A stretch of DNA of 64,000 nucleotides from Apiosordaria backusii. Taxonomy: Eukaryota; Ascomycota; Sordariomycetes; Sordariales; Lasiosphaeriaceae. The notes under the pieces are model-generated. The model was not told the origin of the DNA, did not search any database, and worked only from the letters and a program-made list of their open reading frames with translations. The position numbers and the translations under genes are program-made. How positions within the stretch are numbered: the stretch's first letter is position 1; each line of letters starts with the position of its first letter. The stretch covers positions 186,001 through 250,000 of the forward strand of contig JAUKTV010000005.1 in NCBI GenBank assembly GCA_030549205.1, in the 5' to 3' direction. This document shows, piece by piece, positions 34,056 through 45,500 of this stretch.

Positions 34056-34451
34056 TTTGACTTGAGATTCTTGATAGTGTAATGTGTAGGTGGTGATGTT
34101 TAGAATATTCAACCCTGGGAGAGTTGCTCAAGGGTCAAGCTGACTGGGGTCTGGCCATGTGTGAGTCACAGTGCACACTGTTTCACCCGCCAAGGTGGGG
34201 CATGGTGGGCATGGTGGGAGCCCCACCTTGAGCAAGCTTAAATTCAGTTCCAGTCAGAAATTTTCTTTCACTTCTTCTCAACTCACAACAACAATCGCAG
34301 CAGCAGCCGGCCAGCTTCGCATTCTGCTCTTCTTCCCGCTTTGAGAAACAAGTTGGGAGTTTTACGCAGTTGTCCAGCTGAGGATGTGATCTTTGCCAAC
34401 GACGAGAATACTTGCTTTGCAATACCTTTTCGCTCGAGAGAGAAACAACAA
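34056..34451. promoter_or_regulatory. Bidirectional promoter, RCC1 gene and TYR1, with 11-bp dyad
   Basis: 396 bp between divergent starts. It contains a perfect inverted repeat, CAAGGTGGGGC at 34,191-34,201 and GCCCCACCTTG at 34,220-34,230. The 18-nt spacer itself holds ATGGTGGG twice. This could be a binding site for a dimeric regulator or an RNA hairpin in the TYR1 leader. Confidence 0.55.
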
Positions 34452-36304
34452 ATGGCGACGGCATCTGAGTTCGCGTGGTCGAAAGACTTCACCATCGGCC
34501 TTATTGGCATGGGCGACATGGGCAAGATGTATGCCCGCCGACTGACTAACGCTGGATGGAGGTAATACGTTTTTCTCTCGACTTCTTCGACTAACCAACA
34601 TTGAGCGACTTTAGCTCTCCCAAATGGTACGTTTTTCTTCTTTTCTTGACTTACACCATCACCACCACCCTTTCCCCCAATACAATGATGACTTGAGTGC
34701 ATTTGGCTAGAGTATCGTACGTGGCGCTGCTGGTCACCCATTCTGGGCCCGGTGGTTGCTGCGTGCTTTCCATGATGAAAAATCTCAGCTACCTAAATTT
34801 TTTCGTCTGATCGTATTATTCTCACTCAACATTTTTATCGTCAATACTTTTGTGGGATCCCCGCTAACATTGACTCTCAGATCTCTTCCAGTCCCACTCC
34901 AATTCAGAACTTTGGTCGGATAAGGTAGCTAATCGTTGGGTTTTATTCTTTTGTTTTCTTTAGAGTCATGGCCTGCGATAGAGAAGAAAAATATGAAGAG
35001 CTTGCCAAGGAATTTGCAGACAATGTACGATGTGATTTCCAATCTTTCTAACCTCTTGATCCTCGGTTGCCGTACCCAGTGCTGAGATATTTGTGTCTTT
35101 AGACCAATATACAAATTCTCCGCAACGGTCACCTTGTTTCGAGAGCGAGCAACTACATCATCTACAGCGTCGAGGCGGCGGCCATTGGTCGTGTCGTCGA
35201 GCAGTTTGGTCCATGTGTGTCCCATCCATTGTCACCATCATCTTGTCCATGTCCTTACCTTGATGTTTCGTTGCAGCAACCCGCCTAGGCGCCATAGTAG
35301 GAGGCCAAACATCCTGCAAAGACCCCGAGATCAAAGCCTTTGAAGCGTACCTCCCCTCCGACGTCGACATTGTCTCCTGCCACTCCCTCCACGGCCCCAA
35401 CGTCGACCCCCGCGGGCAACCCTTGGTGTTGATCAAGCACCGCGCCTCTGACGAATCTTTTGCGAAAGTCGAATCCGTCCTCTCCTGCCTTAACTCGACG
35501 CACGTCTACCTCACCGCCAAGGAACACGACCGCATCACGGCCGACACCCAAGCCGTGACCCACGCCGCGTTTTTGTCCATGGGGAAGGCCTGGCATGCAA
35601 ACAGGCAGTTCCCCTGGGAGGAAGGCTCTCGCTATGTAGGCGGGATAGAAAACGTCAAGATCAACCTGATGTTGCGGATTTACGCGCAAAAGTGGCATGT
35701 GTATGCTGGGTTGGCGATCTTGAATCCAGAGGCGCACAAGCAGATAGGGCAGTTTGCGAGGAGCACCACGGAGCTGTTTTATCTCATGCTGGAGGGAAAA
35801 GAAGAGGAGTTACGGGAGAGGGTGTATAAAGCGAAAGAAAAAGTTTTTGGGGCGGAGGGGAGCCCGAAGTGGGCGGGGAGGCCGTTGCTGAAGGAGGAGC
35901 TGTTGGATCGGTTTAGTTTGAACAAACCAACTGGTGATGAAACCAATCAGAAGGTGAAAGCGCTACCGAATAACCACTTGAGTTTGCTGGCAATGGTGGA
36001 CTGCTGGTCAGCATTGGGGATTGTTCCGTACGATCACATGATTTGCTCTACGCCGCTGTTTCGGCTGTGGCTGGGGGTGACGGAGCATTTGTTTAGGACG
36101 CCGGGGTTGTTGGATGAGTGCTTGCGGGTGGGGATTGAGGATAAGAGCTTTAGGAGGGATGATTTGCAGTTTACGATTGCGGCGGCGGGGTGGGCGGAGT
36201 GTGTGAGTTTGAGGCAGTTTGATACTTGGCGGGAGAGGTTCGCGGTGACGCAGAGGTTTTTTGAGCCGAGGTTTGAGGGGCGGTGGAGGTGGGGCAGGCG
36301 ATGA
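34452..36304 (+). CDS. TYR1: Prephenate dehydrogenase (NADP+)
   Basis: Converts prephenate to 4-hydroxyphenylpyruvate in tyrosine biosynthesis (EC 1.3.1.13). Four exons: 34452-34561, 34964-35024, 35103-35214 and 35277-36304 (436 aa). The N-terminal dinucleotide-binding motif GLIGMGDMG is followed after the first intron by MACDREEKY. Further family features are GAIVGGQTSCKDPE, VSCHSLHGPNVDPRGQ, ITADTQAVTHAAF and a helical C-terminal domain. The first intron is 402 nt, several times the local norm; the other two are 78 and 62 nt. All junction phases agree. ATG 34452 is the first suitable in-frame start. Cytosolic. Not physically linked to other aromatic amino acid genes here. Confidence 0.94.
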
Positions 36305-36907
36305 TTAAGGCTGTTTTGGAGAGTGAGAGGGAGTAGGTAGGTAGTGGTTGAGAAGGGGAGTAGGGTGGTGGGTGGAGGTGGGAGGGAGGGGATGGGAGGG
36401 GGAGGGGAGTATGGCAGGCTATGTCTTGTATTGAAGTGTTTCTGAAAGGCGAGGTTCAAATGGATTATGATGTTGGCTTTGAGTTGGCTTATATTCACGG
36501 TGTGCGTGCCTGTGTGTTTCCCGGCCTGTGTAGATCCATCACCTCCGGGAGTAAGGTAAGCCCTTAACAAATCATGACAGGATTGTCAGCACGTGTGGTG
36601 GGCAAGCAACGAGGAAACGATGTTGTAGAAAGTCGAGGGGAAACAGGAAGAAGCTCACTTGGTTGAGAACTTCCACACCTGTCACGTATGGATTCCCGAA
36701 AGAGCCTCGAAAACATCGACTTTGAACACAAGCACATACATATTGCTTTCTTTCTCAGATATGATATATATCTTGGACTACTTTACATTTGTACAGAAAG
36801 AAGGATCAAAGAAGGGGCTAGGACAGCCAGAGCAGCAAGCCCAATGTATCATGCATACGGGGAGATACCTTATGAGTCGAGGATGTAGCAAAAGAAAAGA
36901 AAAAGAA

Positions 36908-36955
36908 CAAGTCGAAAAACAAGTCGAAAAACAAGTCGAAAAACAAGTCGAAAAA
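36908..36955. repeat. 12-bp tandem repeat, 4 copies
   Basis: Four perfect copies of CAAGTCGAAAAA in a row. Simple minisatellite, probably polymorphic in length. Confidence 0.9.
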
Positions 36956-37023
36956 AGGCAAAAGCTCACCGGCCAACCCTCCCAACAATTCGGGGAAGGG
37001 TGGCTCGGTTACGAAAACCAGTG

Positions 37024-37132
37024 GGTTTTACTTCGACTCGAACGTGGGAGCTCTCGGTGAGTCCCGGGGGCGGGAGCCCCAATACCCTCACCACTTGACC
37101 ACAAGGGTTGTTGCGGTGAGGGTACTGGGGCT
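37024..37132 (-). repeat. Inverted repeat with tRNA A-box/B-box-like motifs (possible tRNA relic)
   Basis: Arms 37,075-37,092 and 37,115-37,132 (18 bp, one mismatch) flank a 22-nt loop. On the minus strand TGGTCAAGTGG (37,101-37,091) matches the Pol III A box, and GTTCGAGTC (37,043-37,035) matches the B-box core. The acceptor and T stems implied by these boxes pair poorly, so a functional tRNA is unlikely. Confidence 0.3.
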
Positions 37133-37315
37133 GCTGGAAGGTAAGCGGTTGAACTAATACATATACCGTGGTCCTGCCTGCACAAAAAATGCGATCAGAA
37201 AAACAGTATTCAAGCTATCCGTAACTCGTATTTTTCTCATTCGACCTCCAAGCCCACACCCAGAAATACAAAACAACGCCCTGAACACCTATACAATACA
37301 GCCCATCCCCACCTA

Positions 37316-38767
37316 CTACTCCTCCTCATCCTCCCCATTATCCTCCCCCTTCCCCCTCCCCCGTCCCCACCCCCCATTAACCCTCACCCTCTTCAACCAA
37401 CTCCAGTGCCCCCAGGGATCCTTAATCAACCTCCTCATCTGCTCCACATCCGCATCCTTCCCCCCCACAACCGGAATCCCCCACTCCACCGCCTTGTTCG
37501 CATACTTGACCGCCGTCCACGGCTCCCCCGCCGCATTATACTCCAACGCCAGCCACGTGTGCGCCTCAAACATGCTCCCCCACAGCTTCTCCTGCTCATA
37601 CAGACTCAACACCAGCTCCGCCAGCTGCGGATTCGCCCTGCTATCACTACTCCAGTCACTGAACTCCCCAACCAACTCCTTAATCTGCGTGATCCTCGAG
37701 TCCGACGCCTCCGTCTGGGCCTTTTCCTGTGTGCAAAGCGGACAGGCACACTGGAACCCCCAGATGCGATTCAGCTTCTTATTCCGGGCCTTCTTCCTCA
37801 TAATGGGGTTGATATACGACAGCGTCAGCTCCTCCCCGGGGATGATATCCCTAATGGCGTGGATATACTGCGTCAGGGTTTCGTGATCGAAATAGTAATC
37901 TGCGTTGGGCCTGCAGTCGTGGTTCATCCTTGCGATTTCGGGGAAGACAACGTAGAACCCGTGGTCTTGGATCTCGTCGTCGTTATCGGGGTCGATGTCG
38001 AAGGCGTTGGTGGAGCAGATCTTGTCGATGCGCTCAATGTGGGTGCGCTCGATGCCGTCGTGGGTGGATAAAGCCAGGATGTGTTCACGGTGGAGGTCTG
38101 GGAGGTGGTCTACGGCGCTGGCTTGGAGTTGCCGGTATTCCTCTTTGGGAAGCTCGTCAAAGGCGCGGTAGTCGATCATGAGGGAGGGGGTGTTGGCCAT
38201 GATTAGATCCCCGCGGTGGATGTGGACTTTGGCGATGAGACCCATGCCTTTGCCTGGGATTTGGTGCTTTTCGTATTTGGAGGGGGTGGTGCGGTGGAGG
38301 TCTTGGTTGATGTGTTTGGTGAGTTCTGGGTCGACAAAAGAGGGGGTGGTGGATAGGTATTCTGCTCGTTTGGGCGTCGTGATAAAGGAGGCTCCGCGGT
38401 TGGCGGCGAAGTGGTTGTCCGTGAAGACGCAGATGGAGGTGTTGGTTTGGGGCGAGGTGAAGCAAGGTGAAGTATGCGTCCAGGGGTATTTTCGTGGACT
38501 GTTATCGTCTGTTGAGGGCTTGTCTTTTTGGGCAGTGTCATTTTCCTTCCAGAGAAAGACCTTCTCGTCGGCTGCTGCGACGTTTCCTAGCCCATCCTGA
38601 CAACCACCGGCAAGAGAGCCGCCGTCTCCGCAGATCTTGATTGCCCCCAAATCTTCGTGATCATGACCATGGTCATGGTGGTGATGGTGGTCGTGACTGT
38701 GACCTTCGTGGGCCAGAACCAAGCTGGCCAGAGCCGACAGCTCTGAAAGCCGCTGTAATAACCTCAT
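37316..38767 (-). CDS. Secretory-pathway SET-domain protein
   Basis: Single-exon 483-aa protein. ATG 38767 is the first in-frame ATG. It opens with a leucine-rich hydrophobic stretch ending near LVLAHEG, a plausible signal peptide, followed at once by a His/Asp-rich run (residues about 22-38). The SET domain follows in the middle: GKGMGLIA, then ARMNHDCRPNADYYF and GEELTLSYI, with a post-SET-like Cys cluster FQCACPLC. SET proteins are usually lysine methyltransferases, but a predicted signal peptide argues against a histone substrate. This architecture is known in ascomycetes and is uncharacterised. The C-terminus is helical then Gly/Arg/Glu-rich. Catalytic activity looks possible because the NHxCxPN motif is intact. 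Confidence 0.85.
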   Translation of the reverse strand: MRLLQRLSELSALASLVLAHEGHSHDHHHHHDHGHDHEDLGAIKICGDGGSLAGGCQDGLGNVAAADEKVFLWKENDTAQKDKPSTDDNSPRKYPWTHTSPCFTSPQTNTSICVFTDNHFAANRGASFITTPKRAEYLSTTPSFVDPELTKHINQDLHRTTPSKYEKHQIPGKGMGLIAKVHIHRGDLIMANTPSLMIDYRAFDELPKEEYRQLQASAVDHLPDLHREHILALSTHDGIERTHIERIDKICSTNAFDIDPDNDDEIQDHGFYVVFPEIARMNHDCRPNADYYFDHETLTQYIHAIRDIIPGEELTLSYINPIMRKKARNKKLNRIWGFQCACPLCTQEKAQTEASDSRITQIKELVGEFSDWSSDSRANPQLAELVLSLYEQEKLWGSMFEAHTWLALEYNAAGEPWTAVKYANKAVEWGIPVVGGKDADVEQMRRLIKDPWGHWSWLKRVRVNGGWGRGRGKGEDNGEDEEE

Positions 38768-40303
38768 CGTGATAGTGGTGTAACAAAACAGCCAAAATTG
38801 CAAGAAAACAAACCAAAAACGATCAATTTAGAGTAAGAAGAAAAGCTTCTGGCCACTTGTCCAGCAGCTTGCCAAAATATCAATCAACAATGCCTCTCAA
38901 CCGAGACCAGGGAGAATTGAAGAAAGGGAAGAGAAAAAACATTCTATCCCTTTGGACGGAAAGAAGGAGGTTGAGGCCAGCTTTCCCAGGCACAGCCAGC
39001 ATCTCCTTCCCCTCGAACGGAAGATCTTTCTTTTCTCGGCGCGTTCGCCTCTTGCATGCCGGCATCCCAAACAAGTGTGGCGGCAGGGGTCCTCTTCACC
39101 CGCATCGATAGCATCTTGATACTGAAGTGAGGGGTGCATCTGTTAGTGTTCCCCTGTTCAGTTCCAGACCCTTCGCTGTTCGCTACTGCAAGGGCTGGGG
39201 GCCAAAGCTCTTGGGGAAGGTTGTCTGAGGATTTGTTACAGGTTCCACATGTCGCAGAGTATCTCGCCGCAATCCTGTCTAAATAAAAATGTGAGTACTG
39301 AGTAGTAAGTTATCAGTCAATTGGGATGATCCTTCTTCTGTTAGAAACAACGAAACACAGCACTGACCTTCCCCAGACAGAGAGGTGGGGGTACGCTATC
39401 AACGAGGTGACGGCTGCCGTTGAGGTGATCGCCGGCTGTCAAGCTACAGCTGCCATCCCGTCAGCCCGTCTCGCCCGTTTAGCGGCTCCCTGGCCCCCAT
39501 TTTAGCGCGCTCCAGGCCATTGGGTGCGGTTAAACACGATTAAGTTGAGCTGACGTGGATTTCAACCTTCTCATCACCACCACCCATCCTCCCGGCACTC
39601 ACTCCAGAGCGATGATGTGATGCGATCTTGATCTGAGCGGCACGGAGATCTCCAAGATAACCTCCCGTCCAGCTCTTCCCCATGGTCCCCTCATATCCCC
39701 AGCTTACTAAGGTGTAAGCGCGAGCAACATCATCGCGAAGCGAGCCTCCACCTCTCATAGTGTAGATACAGGCGCTGAATCAGCAATGCGCGTTACACCC
39801 CATTATCCAATCCTTAGTCCAAGCTTACCTTGCTTACACAAACCTGTACTGTTGCATCGGGCAAGCAGTGACTTAGTCAGGACATAGCAGCAACACGAAC
39901 AACATAGTGGATATTGAAGCCATCGACAGCAAACTTTTGCTGGCTGAGCTCTCGGCGGAGTGTTCAATCCGGTCTTCAAGCCCGCGATTCTCGCCGTCAA
40001 GGACTGAATGCTTTCTAGCGGATGTGACCTATGATGACTTGGTCGATGACAGGATGCTGATCTAGTGATTAGACAATGCTTGTCAAGATGTCCATAGCGG
40101 TCAATGGACGATATCGCGCCGGGAAGACGGGACGACGATGAGGAAGAACGGTGGAGATATCCAAAGACAGACGAAGGTCTCGGCGACGAGATTCATGTAT
40201 AAAAGGAGCACATAGAACCCGAATATCAATCCCATATCACCCTCACCACCACCATCTTCTCACCACTCCCTTCTACACCGTGACCTGAGATCCAACCCTC
40301 ATC
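38768..40303. other. Intergenic, divergent SET and isochorismatase-like genes
   Basis: 1.5 kb between divergent starts with no supported gene. A TATAAAA element lies at 40,198-40,204, exactly 100 bp before the downstream ATG, followed by a CT-rich initiator region. Confidence 0.55.
40198..40204 (+). promoter_or_regulatory. TATA box of isochorismatase-like gene
   Basis: TATAAAA 100 bp upstream of ATG 40304, followed by a pyrimidine-rich stretch (about 40,228-40,275) of the kind where transcription starts in filamentous fungi. Confidence 0.65.
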
Positions 40304-41234
40304 ATGAAGTTCACCACCCTCCTCTCCTCTGCCCTCCTGGCAGTCCCCATCCTAGCCAACTCCCCCTTCCCCTGGGAGCGCCTCAACAAGAACGACTCCC
40401 TCCTCATCATCGTCGACCTCCAAGAAGGCCTCTACACCCTCGCCCGCGACTACGATCCCACCCTCTACAAACAAAACATGCTCGCCCACTCCGCCCTCGG
40501 CCTCGCCTTCCCCTCCCTCCCCGTCATCCTCACCACCTCCGCCTCCACCGGCCCCAACGGTCCCCTCCCGCAAGAAATCCTAGACATGTACCCCACCGCC
40601 CCCCTCATCTCCCGGCAAGGTATTTAATCTTTAAAGTTAATCCTTTTTTTTAAAATTACAAATTTATTTTACTAACTTTCCTTATTTATAGGCGAAGTAA
40701 ACGCCTGGGACTCCCCCGAGTTCCGCGCAGCAGTCAAGGCAACCGGCAAGAAACAGATCATCTTGGCTGGCATCGTGACCGACGTCTGCACGGCTTTCCT
40801 CGCAAGGTCTCTCAGAGCGGAGGGGTACTCCGTCTGGGCCAACCAAGAAGCCTCGGGCACCGTTACAAAGGAAATCCGGGATTTGGCCAACGATCAGATG
40901 GTACCCTCCCCCCCCTTTTCCCCTCCCCCCTTTTCCATTTCAAGACAGCCTACTCGCCCCCCCCCCCCCCTCTCCTGCCTCTCCCCCCTACCTACTAGAA
41001 GCGAGCAATGAGCTAACAAGCCCCCGAAAAAAGATGCGCGCAGGTGTCAACGTCGTCTCCCTCTTCAGCATCGTCTGCGACCTCATGCGCGACTGGCGCT
41101 CCTCCCCCGGCGCCAAGGAGATCCTCCCCTGGCTGGACAGGTACATGCCCGCCTACGGGTTGCTTGCCCGGGGCCACAGGGCCGCCGTCGAGAACGGGAC
41201 GGTGATCCCGGGGGAGGCTGATTTGCCTCTTTAA
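40304..41234 (+). CDS. Secreted isochorismatase-family hydrolase
   Basis: Cysteine-hydrolase fold protein of the isochorismatase/nicotinamidase superfamily. Three exons: 40304-40619, 40692-40900 and 41034-41234 (241 aa). The N-terminus MKFTTLLSSALLAVPILA is a clear signal peptide. The catalytic Asp is in LLIIVDLQEGL, and the nucleophile Cys in GIVTDVCTAFLA; the third triad member, Lys, is probably in the GKKQIILAG segment. The second intron (133 nt) contains long C runs. Substrate is unknown; known relatives act on isochorismate, nicotinamide or ureido compounds, and some are secreted. A strong TATA promoter suggests inducible expression. Confidence 0.88.
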
Positions 41235-42509
41235 ATGCATGCCTCTGTAAACTTTCTCATGTTTAAAGAGTTGTTTACCTTACCTAGGTACCTACTTTAG
41301 ATGATAAGAGGGCATGTCCTTTGTGACATTTGTGAGGGAGGGGAGGGGTTATGGAAAAAAGCAGAAGAGTCAAAGGTAGAATTGTGAAGATGGGTTAGGA
41401 GGTGGTGGATCAAAACTCATGAAAAAAGGGGAGGGGAGGAAGATGGGGGACGGCGAGAAGAAGAGAAAATGGAGGCAATGAATCATGATGGTCTGTCTAC
41501 CACACACGAGATCAACAATGTAGATAGCAACACACAACAAGAACAACAACAACAACAACAACAGCAGCAGCAATATAACAGTGATGAGCTTTCTATTAAG
41601 ACCAAGCACACCTCTATCCAACGCTATGTGATCTGAATAAACAATATACACAGGGGGTATCAAACTCTCTCTCTCTCTCGTTGCCGAAAAATATCTACAC
41701 AAAGCAACCATCACCAACAAACACAAATCTATCCCAAGTCTACTACCTGTTTTCTACAAGAACCAGAAACGCCAGATCATCCTTTCATCATCAATCTATC
41801 CAATTTTTGTCAAACACCCAAATACCAAAATCCAAAGTAACAAGTTCGCTTTGCGCTATGTATTCCAGTCATCTCTGATCTCCTTCTTTTAAACTCCTAC
41901 TAAACGCCGCGTGTTCGTATCCCATAACTCATCAAGACAAAATAAAATTAACAAAAGAAAAACAAAAATGACAAAAGAAATGGTGTCCGTCGCGGTGTCT
42001 GTGTGGCCCATCTTGCCACAAGAATGTTCTATCTGAAGATTCCCAATCCAAAAAATCCCAGTATTCAAGTCCGTCATGTCGTCGTAAGTCATAAGTCATA
42101 ATCCATAAAACCTTTCCTCCCAATTGCCTCAGAAGAGACTGTCCCGTTGATACATCTTTTTTTTTCTTTCTTTTTCTTTTTCTTTTCTTTTTTTGGTCTT
42201 TCCATTTTTTGTCAAAATTCGACAAATTCCGCCCATACCCAAACAAGGAAAAAGGAAAGAAAGCATAGGGGGTGAAAGAAATACACCGATTGACAGGCAT
42301 GCTCGGAGATCCTGATCCGTGGGTTGAAGTCCAGAGCTGGTTGCCCCGGTTCACTGCATGGGCGATGGGTTGACCTTGGTTCCACATCATACCGCGCACT
42401 CGGCGCGGCGTGTGGCGAGCCACATGGCTGGCTCGAAGACCGGTGTTAGTGGGAATCCTGCACTGTAAAGGTCATCGACCTAGAAGAGACTCGGAATCCA
42501 CTGGCATGC
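41235..42509. other. Intergenic with CAA and CT microsatellites
   Basis: Between the hydrolase and the convergent C2H2 gene. It carries a CAA/CAG run (about 41,541-41,571), a CT run (about 41,665-41,679) and a long T-rich polypyrimidine tract (about 42,158-42,196). Part is presumably the 3' UTR of both genes. Confidence 0.55.
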
Positions 42510-42566
42510 CTGAATCGAATTGTTAGATAAGTTCGAACAGCTGTTGAGAAGGCGACGACAACTTAC
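42510..42566 (-). other. Probable 3'-UTR intron of C2H2 gene
   Basis: A GTAAGT donor begins at 42566, only six nucleotides after the TGA stop. A CTAAC branch motif and a TTCAG acceptor end at 42510. The 57-nt length is typical for this genome. Confidence 0.5.
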
Positions 42567-42572
42567 AGTTAT

Positions 42573-45500
42573 TCAACCCCTCCAGCCGCGGCGGACCTCG
42601 GGCTTGGCGGCAAGGTTGTGTGAGATCCTGTCCATGGCAGTCAAGTGATCTTGAGCCTCCTTGATGTACTGGAAGGTCTGGATATCATCCGGTTGGTAGC
42701 CGGCAGAGACGAGGGTCTCGAGAGCTCTCTGATGCTCCCACCACTGGTTGATCTCGAGGTTGACGGGGGGCTCAACGGGCTTGGAAGCCTCAGACTTGGA
42801 CTTGCGGGAGCTAGACTTCTCCTGGGCGGGCTTCTCCTGGACCTCGCTCTTTCTCTTGCGGCCACGGGTAGAGGTGGTGGCGCCGGAGGAGGGAGGAGAA
42901 GCAGCCTGGGTGGTGGCGCCGTTGTCGTTGTGCACGCGCCTCATGTGGTCCCGGAGGTTCCATTGTCTGGGAAATCCGTGGCCGGCAACAGAGCGTTCGC
43001 AGCCTTCATAGGTGCACAAGTAGGGCTTCTCGCCATGGCCATGCATCGCGTGGGCCTCACGCTCATGACGGAGAAGGCAGGCAGTGGAAGAGAAGCGGGC
43101 GTTCTGGCAGCCCTCAACCTTGCAGCGGTAGGGCTTGAGGTGGGAATCGACAAACTTGCTGTTGGTTGGAGAGTGGTTAGCTGATGCAACCTGGCCATGT
43201 TGCTGAAAGGAACTTACTCATAGTTGCACTTGAGCTTCTCGGGCTTGTGGTTGCAGCTCGGCTGGCCCTCCCAGGGGCAGTGGAAGAGGCCGTCCGTGTG
43301 GGGGTACGCATTCTTGTAGAGATAATGGTCCCGTGCAGACTCACCTTCGCCACTCATGCGGCGGGCACCGAAGGCAGGAGGGAGAGCAAAAGCATCGTCG
43401 CCCATAGCGGGCACAAGGTGGCCGTGAAGGTCCTCAGAGGTCACAAACTGCCCATCCAATTTCCGGTTCATCCTGAAATCACCCGTGTGAGATAATGCCC
43501 CGAGATCAACCGCGTCTGTAGTCGCAACATACCTTGGTGACTGTCCAGGCAAAACAGGCGAGTTGGAGTTCTGGCTCTCCCCGGGAGAGGAGGCAGAGGG
43601 GACAGCAGACCACAAGTCCTCTGGTCCATCAGGAAGACCAGGGGAAGAGAGGCGGGAGTCAACAGGGCTCAGCGAGCCCCAAGAGTGGGGAGAGTGGCCA
43701 ATCAGGCCGGCATCAAAGATCTGAGGGTTCACGTGCTGGGCCATGGGGGCTCCCAAGTCTGTCGTGTAGGGCAAGCCATCCGGGAAACCCATCATGGTGG
43801 GGTAGTAGCCAGCACCGCTGACGGAAAGAGTGTCGAGATCCTGAGCAAGGTATTGCTGAACATCCATGATTCGGCCAGTGGCAATAGAGCCATCTGGGTA
43901 GGTGGCATTGCCTGCCATGTCAAGCTTGGACATCTGTGATGTCTGTGTGAGAATAGACTGCACTCTTGACCTGGTCTTCTTGGCCGAGGCGGTAGAAGAT
44001 TTTGTGTTTCTGTTCTTGAGGCTTCCAGTGGAGCTGCGCGAGGTGCCTCTGCGCATGGGCTCGGCCTTCAGGGCCTTGTTGTCGACTGCGGATGCAGGGG
44101 CCCAGCGGGCGTGGAAGTCATCTTGGTCCAGTTTTGGGGTGATCTGGCCAAATGGCAAGAAAGAGTCCTCGGCTTCTCCAGCATAGTAATCCGTGGCATC
44201 CGTAAACTCAGGAAAGTTCTGTGGTCCTTCAACTGTCGTGTCCCAAGCCGAGCCAGAAAGGTCGGCTGGTCCTGTTTGACAAAAAGAAAAGATTCCAGAG
44301 GCAGATGAGGAAAGCATGTTGGGCTGAGCACTGTAGCTGTAGTCGCTGAAGCAAATGGTTAGTGTGCTGTTCATCCACCAATTTGTTGTCGTCTTGAAGA
44401 AAAGGAAAAAGTAGATAGAAAATGTGACCGAAAAGAAACTGAGGCATCAGATGGCACAACTTTGTATCCTGCAAACACAAGCCATGTTAGTGGGAGCTAT
44501 CTACATTTGTCACGGAAAGGTAGCTACAGACCAAGTGAGCGTTTTTTGGTGAGCAACGCTATCCAAGAGACCGTTGGGGAGAAAGTTCACATCAGAGCTG
44601 CTGGCCTGGAGCCAGAAAGAGAATCCAGTTTTGTCACAAGGAGCGAGTGAATCCAGGTTGAAGAAAAGCAAAGCGAGACAGGCGAAAACAAAACCAGGGA
44701 ATATCCTTTCGAACAGTAACTGTTGTTGGCGAGAAAGTCCGGGGGCAAGCTGTAGGAAAAGAGGATCAAGAGACAGTGTTTCTCATCAATCTTGTTTCCT
44801 CAACCCTGAGCTGAGCAAGGCGTGTCCGTTGTTGATGCCAGTGTTGTGTTGAGAAAAATTCCAGGGAAGTCCAGGGCTAAATCCTTGTCGAGGATGATCC
44901 AGGGGCCAGAGAAAGAAGGAAAAAAGCAAGTCCGGCAAGTTGTCCATGTCGTGTAGCAAATTGGAAGGGCCATTCCCAAGTCATCGACTTGTGAATGTGA
45001 GAGGTTGACGGTCCTCGGTTGGCAAAGATGGTCGCCCATGGTGTAGATCCAGTGTGTCCGGAAGATTCAGTGCGCAAGTCCTGTTTGCGAAGCCTGTTTC
45101 AAGTCCTGGGGTCCTCAAGAGAAAGAAAAAGAGAAAGCATCTCATGGTGTTGTCGTCCTGTTGATTGTCCGGGAGTGTCGAAATCCTCAGGCAAGATCCT
45201 CAAATGGCATGTCGAGATGTTGGCGTGTTGAGACCGAGACTTACTGATTGGGCTTCGAAAAGCAAGTGTGTAAAGTAACTTTGCGATGCAGTCAACCCAG
45301 CACGAACGAGGCTGAGCATGACTGATCTGAGTCCGCGACTCGGCTGAGTCAGATCCAGGAGGTTGTGAAAGAGAGCGTGTTCCGCTGCAGTTCATGGCAG
45401 ATGAAACCCGGGGAATCCAGTTGGCGATCCATGGGTCGTGTTTCCTTGGGAGAAGATCGGTCTGTGAAATGCTGTCCCTGGGTTGCAAAGTTTCTCGTGT

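Larger units (their letters stand above)
36305..37315. other. Intergenic between TYR1 and SET gene
   Basis: About 1 kb with a GA-rich start (36,320-36,410), four exact copies of a 12-bp unit (36,908-36,955) and a tRNA-like inverted repeat (about 37,024-37,132). A 133-aa ORF crosses the repeat (VEKQ iterations) but shows no other protein-like signal. Confidence 0.55.

Noticed and set aside
34614..34630. 12-nt micro-exon in the first TYR1 intron between a TTTAG and a GTACGT
   Set aside because: Inclusion keeps phase but creates an in-frame TGA with the next exon, so it cannot be part of the productive message.
36659..37060. 133-aa ORF with VEKQ repeats
   Set aside because: Protein-like appearance comes from a 12-bp minisatellite; no other coding evidence.
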